Source: CANKHA01 sp963731585 (lineage in GTDB: Bacteria > Pseudomonadota > Alphaproteobacteria > Rhizobiales > Xanthobacteraceae). Taken from it: a stretch of 64,000 nt of DNA. The stretch lies in contig CAVSWC010000010.1 of assembly GCA_963731585.1 (NCBI GenBank), forward strand, positions 124,001 to 188,000. Direction: 5' to 3'. Below the pieces are notes generated by a model. That model made no database searches. It was given only the letters and a program-made list of their open reading frames with translations, and was not told the DNA's origin. Position 1 is the stretch's first letter, and each line of letters starts with the position of its first letter. Shown in pieces: positions 20,319-29,405 of this stretch. The position numbers were made by a program, and so were the translations under genes.

Positions 20319-20429
20319 GCGCGATCAGCAAAAGTGGATACCGGTTTTGCGTCCGATCGCGCGCTAGCTTGTTAACTTGGCGCATGATCTCATCGGCGAA
20401 CCGGTTTCCACTTCGCCGGATCATGCGCT
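20319..20429. repeat. Dispersed intergenic inverted-repeat element, copy 1
   Basis: About 111 bp starting GCGCGATCAGCAAAAGTGG and ending CCGGATCATGCGCT. It matches copy 2 at 23510-23622 with few changes. Inside, CAAAAGTGGATACCGG and CCGGTTTCCACTTCG form one inverted pair, and GCGCATGATC and GATCATGCGC another, so it can fold into a nested hairpin. It lies upstream of the substrate-binding-like gene at 20461. Confidence 0.85.
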
Positions 20430-20460
20430 ATGACATCGGAAACAACGGGCGGCCAACTTC

Positions 20461-21451
20461 ATGAGCAAACTTAAATTATCGCTGGCGGTGGGGCCTTACG
20501 ACCGCACCCGCGCCCTGCTCGACGGCTCGGTGCAGATCGACGGCGTCGAGCCCATCTGCATGACGCTGTCACCGGAGGAGATTTTCTTTCGCGCCTTCCG
20601 CCACGCGGAGTTCGATGTCTGCGAATTGTCGCTGTCGAGCTTCACCGTGAAGACCGCGCAGGGCAATTGCCCTTACGTCGGCGTGCCGGCTTTCGTCTCG
20701 CGCACCTTCCGCCACACCTCGATCTATGTGCGCACCGACCGCATCAAAAAGCCCGCCGATCTGAAGGGCAAGAAAGTCGGCGTGCCGGAATATCAGCTCA
20801 CCGCCAATGTCTGGGCGCGCGCGATCCTGGAAGAGGAGTTCGGCGTCAAGCCCGCGGACATCTCCTGGGTGCGCGGCCCGATCACGGACGCGGAACGCCC
20901 GGAGAAAATCTCCATCAAGCTGCCGCCGGACGTGAAGTTGCAGGATGCCCCCGCGGGCAAGACCATCTCGCAATTGTTGGCCGAGGGCGAGATCGACGGT
21001 TTCATCGCGCCGCGTGCTCCCGATCTCGACCTTGCGCAAGCATCGCAATATCGGATGGTTGTTTCCCGATCCGACCGCGGCGGCGAAGGACTATTACAAG
21101 CGCAGCGGAATTTTCCCGATCATGCACCTTGTCGGCGTGCGGCGCGAATTGGTGCAGCAGCATCCCTGGCTGCCGGCAGCTTTGCTGAAGGCCTTCGAAC
21201 AGGCCAAGGCGGCCGCAATGGGATTGCTCAACGACACCTCCGCCACCAAGGTCACTTTGCCTTTTGTGGAGGAAAACCTGAAAGCCGCGCGCGAATTGAT
21301 GGGCGAGGATTTCTGGCCCTACGGCGTTGCGGCCAACCGCAAGACGCTGGAAGCTTTTTTGAACCGGCATCACGCCGAAGGCTTGTCCGCGCGGCTGGTG
21401 AAGGTCGACGAGATGTTTCATCCCTCGACCTACGAGAGCTTCAAGATTTAG
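20461..21451 (+). CDS. 4,5-dihydroxyphthalate decarboxylase-like / NMT1-type binding protein, frame broken once
   Basis: A 329-residue protein of the periplasmic-binding fold type. It starts 'KLKLSLAVGPYDRTRALLDGSVQIDGV' (quoted from the first 20: KLKLSLAVGPYDRTRALLDG) and has 'AFRHAEFDVCELSLSSF', 'FRHTSIYVRTD', 'LKGKKVGVPEYQLTANVW' and 'YYKRSGIFPIMH', all typical of proteins annotated as 4,5-dihydroxyphthalate decarboxylase. No signal peptide is seen. One extra base at GCA 21036-21038 breaks the frame between 'PDLDLA' and 'KHRNIGWLFPD'. The biochemical role is not proved for most of this family, and no phthalate pathway gene is nearby. Confidence 0.8.
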
Positions 21452-21458
21452 CAGTTGT

Positions 21459-21561
21459 GTCATCCCGGACGGCGAGCAACGCGAGCCGATCCGGGACCAT
21501 CCTTTACATGGCTCCTCGGTCCCGGCTCTCCCGATCAAGTCGGGGGTCGGCCGGGATGACA
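21459..21561. repeat. Intergenic palindromic repeat between convergent genes
   Basis: The element begins TGTCATCCCGGAC and ends GGCCGGGATGACA, so its ends are inverted copies of each other. Inner arms include GATCCGGGACC and GGTCCCGGCTC. Repeats with TCATCCCGG ends are common between Bradyrhizobium-type genes. It may act as a bidirectional terminator here. Confidence 0.7.
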
Positions 21562-21566
21562 GTAGG

Positions 21567-22769
21567 CTACCCGCTTTGCCGCAGGCGGGCGAGCACCTGC
21601 AGCCCGGGATAGCCGTCGGCAGGCGTGATGCCGACCTTCTGCTGGAAGGCGCGCACCGCCTTCATGGTGTCGGAGCCGACGCGGCCATCGGCGCCTTGCG
21701 TGTCCAAGCCCATGCGCGGTGAGGCGCGTTTGGATCTCCTTCAATTCCGCTAAAGTCATGCGGCGCTCGCCGCCGGGAAACTGCTGCTGGAAATCCGGCA
21801 GGCCGCGGACCAGATCGCCGAGATGCAGCAGCGCCAGCGTATAGGCATCGGACGGGTTGTAGGACCGGAAGGCGAGATAGTTCTGCCCGATCAGGAAAGC
21901 AGGGCCGCCGCGCTCGGGGAGCCAGAGCCGCACTTCATCGCCGGGCCGGGCGAAAGCCGCGCCGTCAGCGCGTGCGAGCGCCAAGCTCCCGCCATTTGGC
22001 ATAAGTGCGTCTTGTCTTCTTGTCGGCCAACTGCCGGTTGAAACCATCCGGCAGCCGCACCTCGCAACCCCAGATCTCGCCGCGCCGGTAGCGTCCGCGC
22101 TTGGCGATATAAGCGGCGGTGCCGGCGAGGGCATCGTCAAGCTGGAAGGGAGAAGTCCTTCCATCCTTGTTGTGGTCGATGCCCATGTTGAGCCAGACCT
22201 CAGGCATCCATTGGGTATGGCCCATGGCGCCGGCCCAGGAGCCGACCATCTCGGCCGGTTCGGCCCAGCCGCGCTGGATGATGACCAGCGCGTTGAGCAA
22301 TTCCTGCTTCCCAGTATTTGCGCCGGCGCGGCTCGCCCCAGGCCAGCGCCGCCAGCGCCGGGATGATCGGACGCATGTAGCGCGGATTGGCCACGACATC
22401 GCCGAACGAAGACTCCATCCCCCACAAGCCGAGCAGCAGATAGCGGTCGACGCCGTAATCCTGTTCGATCTTCGCCAGCAACGCTTCATGTTCCTTCGCG
22501 CGAGTCTTGCCGGTGATCACACGGTGCTCGGAGCAGCGGCGATTGATGTATTGCCACATTTTTTCGGTGAATTCCGGCTGCGCACGGTCCTGCGCATAGA
22601 CCGAGGTATCCGGCGTTACGCCGCGCATCACGCGATCATAAGTTTGTTCCGAGACGCCCCGCGCGAGCGCTCGGGGCCGGAAAGCGGCGACCCAACGCTC
22701 GAAGCTCATCGAGGAATTTTGCGCCTGCGCAAGGTTGCGCGCGGCAAGAAAGGAGAAGGCGCCGAGCAT
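21567..22769 (-). CDS. Lytic murein transglycosylase (MltB type), frame broken three times
   Basis: A peptidoglycan-cleaving enzyme, 399 residues after repair. A hydrophobic leader 'MLGAFSFLAARNLAQAQ' precedes the SLT_2 domain. The catalytic Glu lies in 'LLLGLWGMESSFGDVVANP'; 'GSWAGAMGHTQWMP', 'DDALAGTAAYIAKRG' and 'GQNYLAFRSYNPSDAYTLA' are family motifs. The C-terminal peptidoglycan-binding domain reads 'ELKEIQTRLTAMGLDTQGAD' once corrected. The three +1 shifts all sit at minus-strand GCA sites: 22305-22307, 21973-21975 and 21713-21715. The preceding codons in frame (STRRSWLAG) suggest the true start may lie a little upstream, near 22790. Confidence 0.85.
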
Positions 22770-22903
22770 GCCGGCGAGCCATGAGCGGCGGGTAGATTCG
22801 ACATGAGCTGCATTCTAGCTGCGCCATGTGGCGAAGCAATTACAGCGATGCCGTGCGACGAAACGCCCCTCCACGCGGCGCCACGCGTTCCGCGGGCGCC
22901 GGA

Positions 22904-23470
22904 TCAGTCCTTGGCGCGTTCCACGTAGGAGCCGTCGGCGGTCATGATCACGATCCGGGTGCCGGTAACGATATGGGTCGGCACCATGGTGCGGGCACCG
23001 TTCGAGAGCTTGGCCGGCTTGAACGAGCCCGAGGCAGTCTGGCCCTTCATCGATGGCTCGGTTTCCACCACTTCCAAGGTGACGCGCGGCGGCAACTCGA
23101 TCGACACCGCTATGCCCTCGTGCATGCTCAGCTTCACCTTCATGCCTTCTTGCAGGAACGCCGCCTGGTCGCCGATCACATCGGCCGACACCGCCACCTG
23201 GTCATAGGTGTCAGAGTTCATGAAGTGAAAACCGTCGGCATCCTGATAAAGGAAGCTGAACTCGCTATCCTCAACATGGGCGCGTTCGACCTGCTCCGTG
23301 GTCTTGTAGCGCTGCTGGGTCTTCACCCCGTCGCTGATCCGGCGCATATCGACCTGGGTCGTCGGAGTGCCTTTGCCGGGATGGAAGTTTTCGGCATTCA
23401 GCACGGCGTAGAGCTTGCCGTCGATTTCGACGATATTGCCTTTACGAAGCGAACTGGCGATGACTTTCAC
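22904..23470 (-). CDS. efp: Translation elongation factor P
   Basis: EF-P relieves ribosomes stalled at polyproline. The 188-residue frame is intact. The KOW-like N-domain carries 'ENFHPGKGTPTTQVDMRRI', whose Lys in PGKG is the residue modified by EpmA. The OB domains follow, and the protein ends 'GSYVERAKD'. The modification genes epmA and epmB lie on the other strand directly beside it, which supports beta-lysylation of this EF-P. Confidence 0.96.
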   Translation of the reverse strand: MKVIASSLRKGNIVEIDGKLYAVLNAENFHPGKGTPTTQVDMRRISDGVKTQQRYKTTEQVERAHVEDSEFSFLYQDADGFHFMNSDTYDQVAVSADVIGDQAAFLQEGMKVKLSMHEGIAVSIELPPRVTLEVVETEPSMKGQTASGSFKPAKLSNGARTMVPTHIVTGTRIVIMTADGSYVERAKD

Positions 23471-23509
23471 GGATCTTCCTTCGATGGTGGAGGCCGGGCT
23501 AGCCCAAGC

Positions 23510-23622
23510 GCGCGATCAGCAAAAGTGGGTACCGGTTTTGCGTCCGATCGCGCGCTAACTTATTAAAGTGGCGCATGATCTTAAATCGGCTAACCGGTTC
23601 CCACTTTGCCGGATCATGCGCT
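23510..23622. repeat. Dispersed intergenic inverted-repeat element, copy 2
   Basis: About 113 bp, near-identical to copy 1 at 20319-20429, in the same orientation. It starts GCGCGATCAGCAAAAGTGG and ends CCGGATCATGCGCT. It occupies the divergent region between efp and epmA, starting about 40 bp upstream of the efp start, so it is part of whatever leader or promoter efp has. Confidence 0.85.
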
Positions 23623-23725
23623 TGAGGGGCGGCGCTCCAGCGATGATTTCGGGCCGCACCATACTGATCTTGAGGCCGGATGCCAGCATTTCCCGCGCTT
23701 TTGATGTCACTGAGGCAATTTAGGA

Positions 23726-24777
23726 ATGACCGAGCCGTCCCCCTGGTGGACTCCGGCCCTGCATGCCGACCGGCGGCCTTTCCTGCTGACCCGGGGCCGG
23801 ATTGCGGCGCGGCTGCGACAATGGTTCGCACAGCATGATTTCTTCGAGGTGGAGACCGGCATCCTGCAGCCTTCGCCCGGTAACGAGACCCACCTGCATG
23901 CCTTTGCTACCGAGCTGCGCGGCCCCGATGGCGCATCTGTGCAGCGCTATCTGCGCACGTCGCCGGAATTCGCCTGCAAGAAGCTGCTGGCAGCGGGCGA
24001 ACGGCGGATTTTCGATTTTGCCCGGGTATTTCGCAACCGCGAGCGCACCGCGCTGCATGCGCCGGAATTCACCTTGCTGGAATGGTACCGCGCCAACGAG
24101 CCTTATGACGTGCTGATGGACGGACTGCGCCGCCGTGCTGGCGCTGGCGGCAGAGGGCGCGGCTGTCACCGGCTTCAGCTACCGCGAGCCGCAGCATCGA
24201 TCCGTCGTTGCCGCCGGAGCGCCTTAGCGTGGCGGAGGCCTTCGAGCGCCATGCCGGCGTTGATCTGCTGGCGACCCTTGAGGGCCAGCAAACGGACCGC
24301 GATGGCTTTGGCGCCGCTGCGCAATCTGCCGGTGTGCAGACCGCGGACGACGACAGTTGGGGCGATATCTTCAGCCGCGTGCTGGTGGAAAAGATCGAGC
24401 CCAAGCTCGGCATTGGCCGCGCCACTATCCTGGACCAGTATCCCGCCGTCCTTTCGGCACTGGCGCGGCCGTCGCCGCACGATGCGCGGGTGGCCGAGCG
24501 GTTCGAGCTTTATGCCTGTGGGGTTGAATTGGCGAATGGGTTCGGTGAGTTGAACGATCCGCAGGAGCAGCGCCGCCGGCTGACGCAGGAGATGGCGGAG
24601 AAGAAGCGGCGCTATGGCGAGAGCTATCCGTTGGACGAAGATTTCCTCGCCGCGCTCGGCGCGATGCCGGCCGCCAGCGGGATTGCGCTCGGCTTCGACC
24701 GGCTGGTGATGCTGGCCACCGGCGCCTCACGCATCGACCAGGTTCTGTGGACGCCGCCGGTCGATCCCCCGAACTAG
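23726..24777 (+). CDS. epmA: EF-P lysine aminoacylase EpmA (GenX/PoxA), frame broken twice
   Basis: A truncated lysyl-tRNA-synthetase paralogue that attaches (R)-beta-lysine to EF-P. It has no anticodon-binding domain, as expected, and gives 349 residues after repair. Class II motifs are 'FFEVETGILQPSPGNETHL', 'YLRTSPEFACKKLLAAG', 'FDFARVFRNRE' and 'EFTLLEWYRANEPYD', with motif 3 at 'ALGFDRLVMLATGA'. Two extra bases break it: one at 24120-24135 (after DVLMD) and one at GCA 24191-24193 (YREP then SIDPSLPPERLSVAEAF). epmB follows on the same strand after 76 bp. Confidence 0.9.
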
Positions 24778-24853
24778 CCTTGCGCTTTCGCCTTGTTTAA
24801 GGCGCGGAGGCGCGGCAGAACGCACCGCTCACCTGCGAGAATGGACCAACGTC

Positions 24854-25915
24854 ATGAGATCGACTGAACGCACCCTTCGCAGTATCGCGCAGTTGGAGGA
24901 AAGCGGGCTGATCCCCGCCGACCAGGTGGCCGAGCTGGAAAAAGTCGCCGCGCGTTATGCGGTCGCGCTCACGCCCGCGGTGGCGGGGCTGATCGATCCG
25001 GGCGACGCCAATGATCCGATCGCGCGCCAATTCCTTCCCGATGTTGCCGAGCTGGTGACGAAGCGGGAGGAGAGGGCCGATCCGATCGGCGACGACGCCC
25101 ATAGCCCGGTGGAAGGGATCGTGCATCGCTATCCCGACCGCGTGCTGCTCAAGCTCGTGCATGTCTGCGCCGTCTATTGCCGCTTCTGCTTCCGGCGCGA
25201 GATGGTAGGCCCGGGACAGAAGCATGCGCTCACCCCTGCCGCCCTGGAACAGGCGCTGGCTTATATCCGTCAGCATCGAGAAATCTGGGAAGTCATTCTG
25301 ACGGGCGGCGATCCGCTGGTGCTGTCGCCGCGAAGGCTAGAAGCCGTCGTGAAGCAATTGGCGGCCATCGACCACGTGAAGGTGTTGCGGCTGCATACGC
25401 GCGTTCCGGTCGTGGATCCCGGGCGTATGACGCCGGCGCTGGTGCGCGCCATCACAGCCTTCGGCAAGGCCGCGTATGTGGTGCTGCATGTTAATCATCC
25501 GCGCGAGCTGACGGGGGAGGCGCGCGCCGCCTGCGCGCGGCTTGCCGATGCCGGCATTCCGCTGCTCAGTCAGTCGGTGCTGCTCAAGGGCGTCAACGAC
25601 GATGCGCAGACCCTCGGCGACCTGATGCGCAGCTTGGTCGAGTGCCGGATCAAGCCCTACTATCTGCATCACGGCGATCTGGCGCCAGGCACAGCGCATC
25701 TGCGCACCTCGATTGAACAAGGGCAGGACTTGATGCGCGCCTTGCGCGGCGACTTTTCCGGCCTGTGCCAGCCCACTTATGTCCTGGATATCCCCGGCGG
25801 GCAGGGCAAGTCGCCGGTCGGGCCAAATTATTTGCAGGCGGTAGGAGCGGCGAGCTACCTCGTGGAGGACTATCGGGGCGGCCGGCACGGCTATCCGCCC
25901 GCGGCGGAGCGCTAG
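24854..25915 (+). CDS. epmB: EF-P beta-lysylation protein EpmB (lysine 2,3-aminomutase-like)
   Basis: A radical-SAM enzyme that turns L-alpha-lysine into (R)-beta-lysine for EpmA. The 353-residue frame is intact. The iron-sulfur site is 'HVCAVYCRFCFRREMVG' (CxxxCxxC, about residue 100). PLP and substrate regions include 'EVILTGGDPLVLSPRRLE', 'RLHTRVPVVDPGRM' and 'KPYYLHHGDLAPGTAHLRT'. EpmB proteins are shorter than true aminomutases, as here. Its TAG stop lies in a CTAG shared with the convergent lipoprotein gene. Confidence 0.94.
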   Translation: MRSTERTLRSIAQLEESGLIPADQVAELEKVAARYAVALTPAVAGLIDPGDANDPIARQFLPDVAELVTKREERADPIGDDAHSPVEGIVHRYPDRVLLKLVHVCAVYCRFCFRREMVGPGQKHALTPAALEQALAYIRQHREIWEVILTGGDPLVLSPRRLEAVVKQLAAIDHVKVLRLHTRVPVVDPGRMTPALVRAITAFGKAAYVVLHVNHPRELTGEARAACARLADAGIPLLSQSVLLKGVNDDAQTLGDLMRSLVECRIKPYYLHHGDLAPGTAHLRTSIEQGQDLMRALRGDFSGLCQPTYVLDIPGGQGKSPVGPNYLQAVGAASYLVEDYRGGRHGYPPAAER

Positions 25916-26367
25916 CGGCGTAACTGTTCCAGCTCGGGGAACGGCTGGTAGCTAGCAGTGGCGCAATAATCACGCAGGGGCCGCAAAACTTCGCTACCGC
26001 CGCCGGCGTCCTGCTCGGCTCGGCCGAGCTCGATCAGGCGATCGAACTTGCCGGAGATGAAGACCGCGAGGTGATCCCTTAAGCCGATATAGCGTCCCGC
26101 ATTGTTCTTGGCATTGTAGCGCAGGCAGCTGGCATAGCGTTCAAGATCGATGACCATTAGCTGCTGCGGCTCCGACATCGCCGCATTGCGCACGTTCTCC
26201 GGATTATTGAGATAGCTGCGCATAAAGGCGAGCAGATCGGGTTTGTAATTCGCCGGCGGGACGTTCTGCGCTTCCAGGGTCTTGCGTTGGGTCTCGATAG
26301 CGTAGCGGTCCGCGCAGCCGCTGGCGGCGATGCCGATCAAAAGCACAATCCAGGAGGTCCACGCCAT
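25912..26367 (-). CDS. Putative lipoprotein, function unknown
   Basis: A 151-residue protein. The N-terminus 'WIVLLIGIAASGCADRY' has a hydrophobic stretch ending in a lipobox (AASGC), so it is probably a lipid-anchored envelope protein. The remainder is mixed charged with two more cysteines ('ASCLRYN', 'RDYCATA') and no recognised domain. It converges tail to tail with epmB with four bases of overlap. ATG 26367 starts just before the lipobox leader; an upstream start at 26410 would disturb it. Confidence 0.65.
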   Translation of the reverse strand: MAWTSWIVLLIGIAASGCADRYAIETQRKTLEAQNVPPANYKPDLLAFMRSYLNNPENVRNAAMSEPQQLMVIDLERYASCLRYNAKNNAGRYIGLRDHLAVFISGKFDRLIELGRAEQDAGGGSEVLRPLRDYCATASYQPFPELEQLRR

Positions 26368-26654
26368 GTGTGCCGCAAGTTATCGGGTTTTGCCTCAAAT
26401 GCAGAGCCAATGCTTTGCGCCGGATTCATTCAACACCGGAAAAAGCGAGCTTCTGGCCGCTAACCCTGCGCCATGAAATCGCGCCCGATTGGTTGCAATT
26501 TGGGCGGAAAACGGTTATGTGTGCAGCGTTCGAGATTTCGCCTGATCTGGTTTTTCCCCGAAAGGGGCTTCTCCCTGACAACGCTGAATTCGGACAAGGC
26601 GGCGCGATAGTCGGGCCGCCGAACAAACGCCGATGTGCGTATAAAGGAGCTACA

Positions 26655-26858
26655 ATGGCCGTAGGTACGGTAAAGTTTTTCAACTCGCAAAAAGGCTTCG
26701 GCTTCATCCAGCCGACCGATGGTGGACCTGACGTGTTCGTTCACGTCTCCGCGGTCGAGCGTGCTGGCATGCGTGGCCTCGTTGAGGGTCAGAAGATCAG
26801 CTACGACGTGGTGAGCGAGCGCGGCAAGAGCGCCGCCTCCAACCTGCAGGAAGCATAA
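26655..26858 (+). CDS. Cold-shock protein (CspA family)
   Basis: A 67-residue single-strand RNA/DNA-binding protein. RNP1 is 'KGFGFIQP' and RNP2 is 'VFVHVSAV'. It starts MAVGTVKFFNSQ, and AAGGAG lies six to eleven bases before the ATG. A leader of more than 150 bases without a gene precedes it, which fits the long structured leader often seen on csp mRNAs. It is convergent with a second csp gene, and a strong hairpin terminator lies between them. Confidence 0.95.
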   Translation: MAVGTVKFFNSQKGFGFIQPTDGGPDVFVHVSAVERAGMRGLVEGQKISYDVVSERGKSAASNLQEA

Positions 26859-26880
26859 GCTTCGCTGATCTTGAAATGAG

Positions 26881-26914
26881 AAAAAGCCCGACGCCGAAAG
26901 GCGCCGGGCTTTTT
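26881..26914. terminator. Bidirectional intrinsic terminator between two csp genes
   Basis: An A-tract, a GC-rich stem (AGCCCG-A-CGCC / GGCG-CCGGGCT) with a GAAA tetraloop, and a T-tract. It is symmetric, so it should work for the csp gene on each side. Confidence 0.93.
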
Positions 26915-26937
26915 CTTTATCCCATAGGGCGACGAGG

Positions 26938-27144
26938 TTACGTCACCTTGAGGTTTTCAGCTGACTGCTTGCCGCGGTTTTCCACGATCTCATATTCGAC
27001 GACTTGCCCCTCGTTCAGGGTGCTGAGGCCGGCGCGCTCCACAGCCGAAATATGTACGAATACGTCCCGACCGCCGCCGCCCTGCGGCTGGATAAAGCCG
27101 TAGCCTTTGGTCGGATTGAACCACTTCACAGTGCCTCGAGCCAT
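26938..27144 (-). CDS. Cold-shock protein (CspA family)
   Basis: A 68-residue cold-shock domain protein beginning MARGTVKWFNPTKGYGFIQP, with RNP2 'VFVHISAV'. It differs from the convergent csp in about half its residues, so the two are not a recent duplicate. The start is the second of two tandem ATG codons (27147 and 27144), with GGAG upstream; the ATGATG overlaps the stop of a small upstream frame. Confidence 0.93.
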   Translation of the reverse strand: MARGTVKWFNPTKGYGFIQPQGGGGRDVFVHISAVERAGLSTLNEGQVVEYEIVENRGKQSAENLKVT

Positions 27145-27329
27145 CATCGATCTCCAAGTAGTAAACCTTGCAGCCACGGTCGCAGCCACACCAACGCAGC
27201 CAGAATAGCGCAGATGCAACCGATACGCCATGCCCAGATTACAGCCCGGTCGGCGCCCGCAAGCTCCCGGGGTGGACTGGATTGTGCCACCTCAGTCGCT
27301 TTTGGCAGGGCCGCCTCGCTTAGTAACAA
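27144..27329 (-). CDS. Possible small membrane protein upstream of csp
   Basis: A 61-codon frame whose TGA overlaps the ATGATG start of the csp gene. It has a hydrophilic N-terminus and one clear membrane span ('AVIWAWRIGCICAILAALVW') followed by 'LRPWLQG'. It begins 15 bp downstream of tRNA-Glu on the same strand. The overlap with a conserved gene and the single helix argue for a real gene, but no family is recognised. Confidence 0.4.
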   Translation of the reverse strand: MLLSEAALPKATEVAQSSPPRELAGADRAVIWAWRIGCICAILAALVWLRPWLQGLLLGDR

Positions 27330-27343
27330 ATCGGTGAATTAAA

Positions 27344-27419
27344 TGGCGCGCCCTACGGGAATTGAACCCGTGTTTCCGCCGTGAAAGGGCGGCGTCCTGG
27401 ACCGCTAGACGAAGGGCGC
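27344..27419 (-). tRNA. tRNA-Glu (anticodon TTC)
   Basis: The reverse complement folds as a 76-base tRNA with a GCGCCCT/AGGGCGC acceptor stem. The anticodon loop is CCTTTCACG, giving TTC. The T-loop is GGTTCAATTCC, and the 3' CCA is encoded. Its 5' end abuts a 227-bp repeat that is duplicated further on. Confidence 0.97.
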
Positions 27420-27644
27420 GGAGGCCGGCGAGGTATAAAGTGCTTGGCAGGCAGCGGCAAGCGGTACGGCGTCCTCACCATTTCCCGGTATTCGGCATCG
27501 ATTTCCAGGGCTCGCGCGCAGGCAGCGGCTCGCCCTTCTGCAGCAATTCAATCGAATGCCTGTCGGGTGAGCGGACGAAGGCCATCTGCCCGTCGCGCGG
27601 CGGCCGGTTGATGGGGATGCCTGCCTGCATCAGACGCTCGCAGA
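27418..27644. repeat. 227-bp direct repeat, left copy (at tRNA-Glu)
   Basis: This segment matches 29179-29405 in the same orientation, with roughly a dozen differences over 227 bp, mostly in the noncoding first third. It starts GCGGAGGCCGGC right at the 5' end of tRNA-Glu and covers the last 57 codons of a glyoxalase gene. The two copies bracket about 1.5 kb. Confidence 0.93.
27475..27644 (-). pseudogene. Truncated glyoxalase (gloA-like) 3' fragment
   Basis: The last 56 residues of a lactoylglutathione lyase-like protein ('CERLMQAGIPINRPPRDGQM', 'DRHSIELLQKG', 'PWKSMPNTGKW'), almost identical to the full gene at 29236-29691. It has no start of its own. The frame runs on upstream into unrelated DNA and picks up an ATG at 27757 ('MASTGFVVTIADALLFGLLA'), so a chimeric peptide is possible. 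It is best read as the stump left by a duplication. Confidence 0.85.
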
Positions 27645-27779
27645 TCCAACGCGCGCGGACGGCGAAACAAGGAAAGAACTCATTGCTCAGCTTGAGGGCC
27701 AGCAGGCCGAACAGCAGAGCATCAGCGATCGTCACGACAAACCCCGTTGAAGCCATAAGCAAGAAACGCGTCGCTCTTG

Positions 27780-28920
27780 TTAAGGCGGCGCGAGGCGTGA
27801 AATGGACCCATCGCCTTGGGCGACGTAGAGCGTGCCATTGAAGCCTTTTCCAAAGCTGGTCAGCCCCGGGACGATCAGACCTATCGGCTTGTCGTCGCGA
27901 GCTTCCTGGTCGACAACGCGCCCGACAAAACTTCGCAACTCTCCCGTGCAGAGGTCGCCGTAAAGATAACGACCAAAAAGTGCCGTGAGTGTGGGATCCC
28001 GGACGACATAGCCGCCTATCACGGAATTGCAGCCCGTGCCGTGCGGATAAGTGTGCATCGGGAATGTCGGGGGATCCTGGCCAGGGAAGCCTAGGACCGT
28101 AATGGTTCGTTGCCTTCAAATGCGGGCCAGCCGAAATTTGCACCACGCGCATCGGCCCTAGGAAGAAAATTGATTTCTTCTTGGCTAGTCTGGCCGACAT
28201 CCGCGATGATAATGCGACCTCCATCAAACGAGAATTGCCACGGATTGCGCAATCCGTAGGCGAAAATTTCGTTGAGCCCGGGGAGTCCAACAAACGGGTT
28301 TTCCGGTGGAATTGTGTAAGGCCTATTGCCGGAGGGAAGTGGATTGATCCGCAAAATCTTGCCTAGCAGGCTGCTCAATCGCGGCGCATTTTCGGCCACC
28401 CCCCCGTCACCGGTCGACCAGTACAGGTAGCCATCCGGGCCGAAATGCAGCTGCCCGCCATAGTGATTTCCGACGAAGGGAGGCGGGATTTTGATGAGAA
28501 TCCGCCGCGTGCCGCGTGCGGCGCGCAGAGGGTTGTTTCCCATCCGTCGGAACTCGTTGAGTTCGAGGTCGCCGCTATTGTTCGTAAAGGTAACGTAAAA
28601 GCGACCGGAAGACTGATAATCGGGTGCGAAGGCAACCGAGAAAGTCCCTGCTCGTCGTTGCCGCCACTTGGCGGTGCTCGGACCAGATCGCTGATATTAA
28701 GAAAAGGCTGGCTAACTTTGACTTCATTTTGAAGCACGAATATCCGACCGATTTGCTCGACTACAAAAAGCAATTCCGGCTCGCCGGGCGCTACCCCGAC
28801 GTAGGTTGGCATAACAAAGCTGCCGAGGGGCACCAGACTGGCTGCAGGGTCGGCGCGCAGTGTGGAAGCGAAGGAACCAGCAAGGACGAGAGAAAGGCTA
28901 AGGAGTGTCTTGAGAACCAT
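27780..28920 (-). CDS. PQQ-dependent sugar dehydrogenase (soluble aldose DH/HHIP-like), frame broken twice
   Basis: A secreted six-bladed beta-propeller of the glucose/sorbosone dehydrogenase family, about 380 residues after repair. A signal peptide 'VLKTLLSLSLVLAGSFAS' follows the ATG at 28920, with GGAG nine bases upstream. Family stretches are 'FVVEQIGRIFVLQN', 'NHYGGQLHFGPDGYLYWSTG', 'IFAYGLRNPWQFSFDGG', 'IADVGQTSQEEINF' and 'LYGDLCTGELRSF'. Two single-base losses break it: in a T run near 28625-28635 (GL then FSVAFAPDY) and near 28095-28105 (GNEP then ITVLGFPGQD). It lies inside the duplication at 27418-29405. Confidence 0.82.
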
Positions 28921-29178
28921 AGGGTAACTCCATACAAGCCTCGGGAGCGACAACGCGCAGATGCGCCTCGGCTTGGCGGTATCCGGTTCTGTCCCGCGGC
29001 GATTTCGGCTTCAGTTCATCTTGCACCCGCCGCAGCAGGTGAGGAACCACAAGTCGGATGTATCCCCAGATCACAGAGGGCCGGCACTTATACCATCACG
29101 AGAGACATGGCGCGCATCGTGCACATCGCGGAGCATCTCATCCAATGCCCGGCTTGCCGCATATCGACCTGACCAATG

Positions 29179-29405
29179 GCGGAGGCCGGCACGGTATAAA
29201 GTGCTTGCGGGGCAGTGGCAAGCGGTAAGGCGCCCTCACCATTTCCCTATATTCGGCATCGATTTCCAGGGCTCGCGCGCAGGCAGCGGCCCGCCCTTTT
29301 GCAGCAATTCAATCGAATGCCTGTCGGGTGAGCGGACGAAGGCCATCTGCCCGTCGCGCGGCGGCCGGTTGATGGGGATGCCTGCCTGCATCAGACGCTC
29401 GCAGA
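29179..29405. repeat. 227-bp direct repeat, right copy
   Basis: This copy carries the intact 3' end of the full-length glyoxalase gene and about 57 bp beyond its stop. It corresponds to 27418-27644. Downstream of the right copy the glyoxalase frame continues to its start, so the right copy is probably the original and the left one the stump. Confidence 0.93.

Noticed and set aside
21535..21612. Extension of the decarboxylase-like gene to 21612
   Set aside because: That end is reached only in the wrong frame after the +1 shift at 21036; the restored frame stops at 21451.
27475..28293. 272-codon chimeric frame joining the gloA stump to the sugar dehydrogenase region
   Set aside because: Only its last 56 codons are a known protein; the rest is an out-of-frame reading of the dehydrogenase and spacer.
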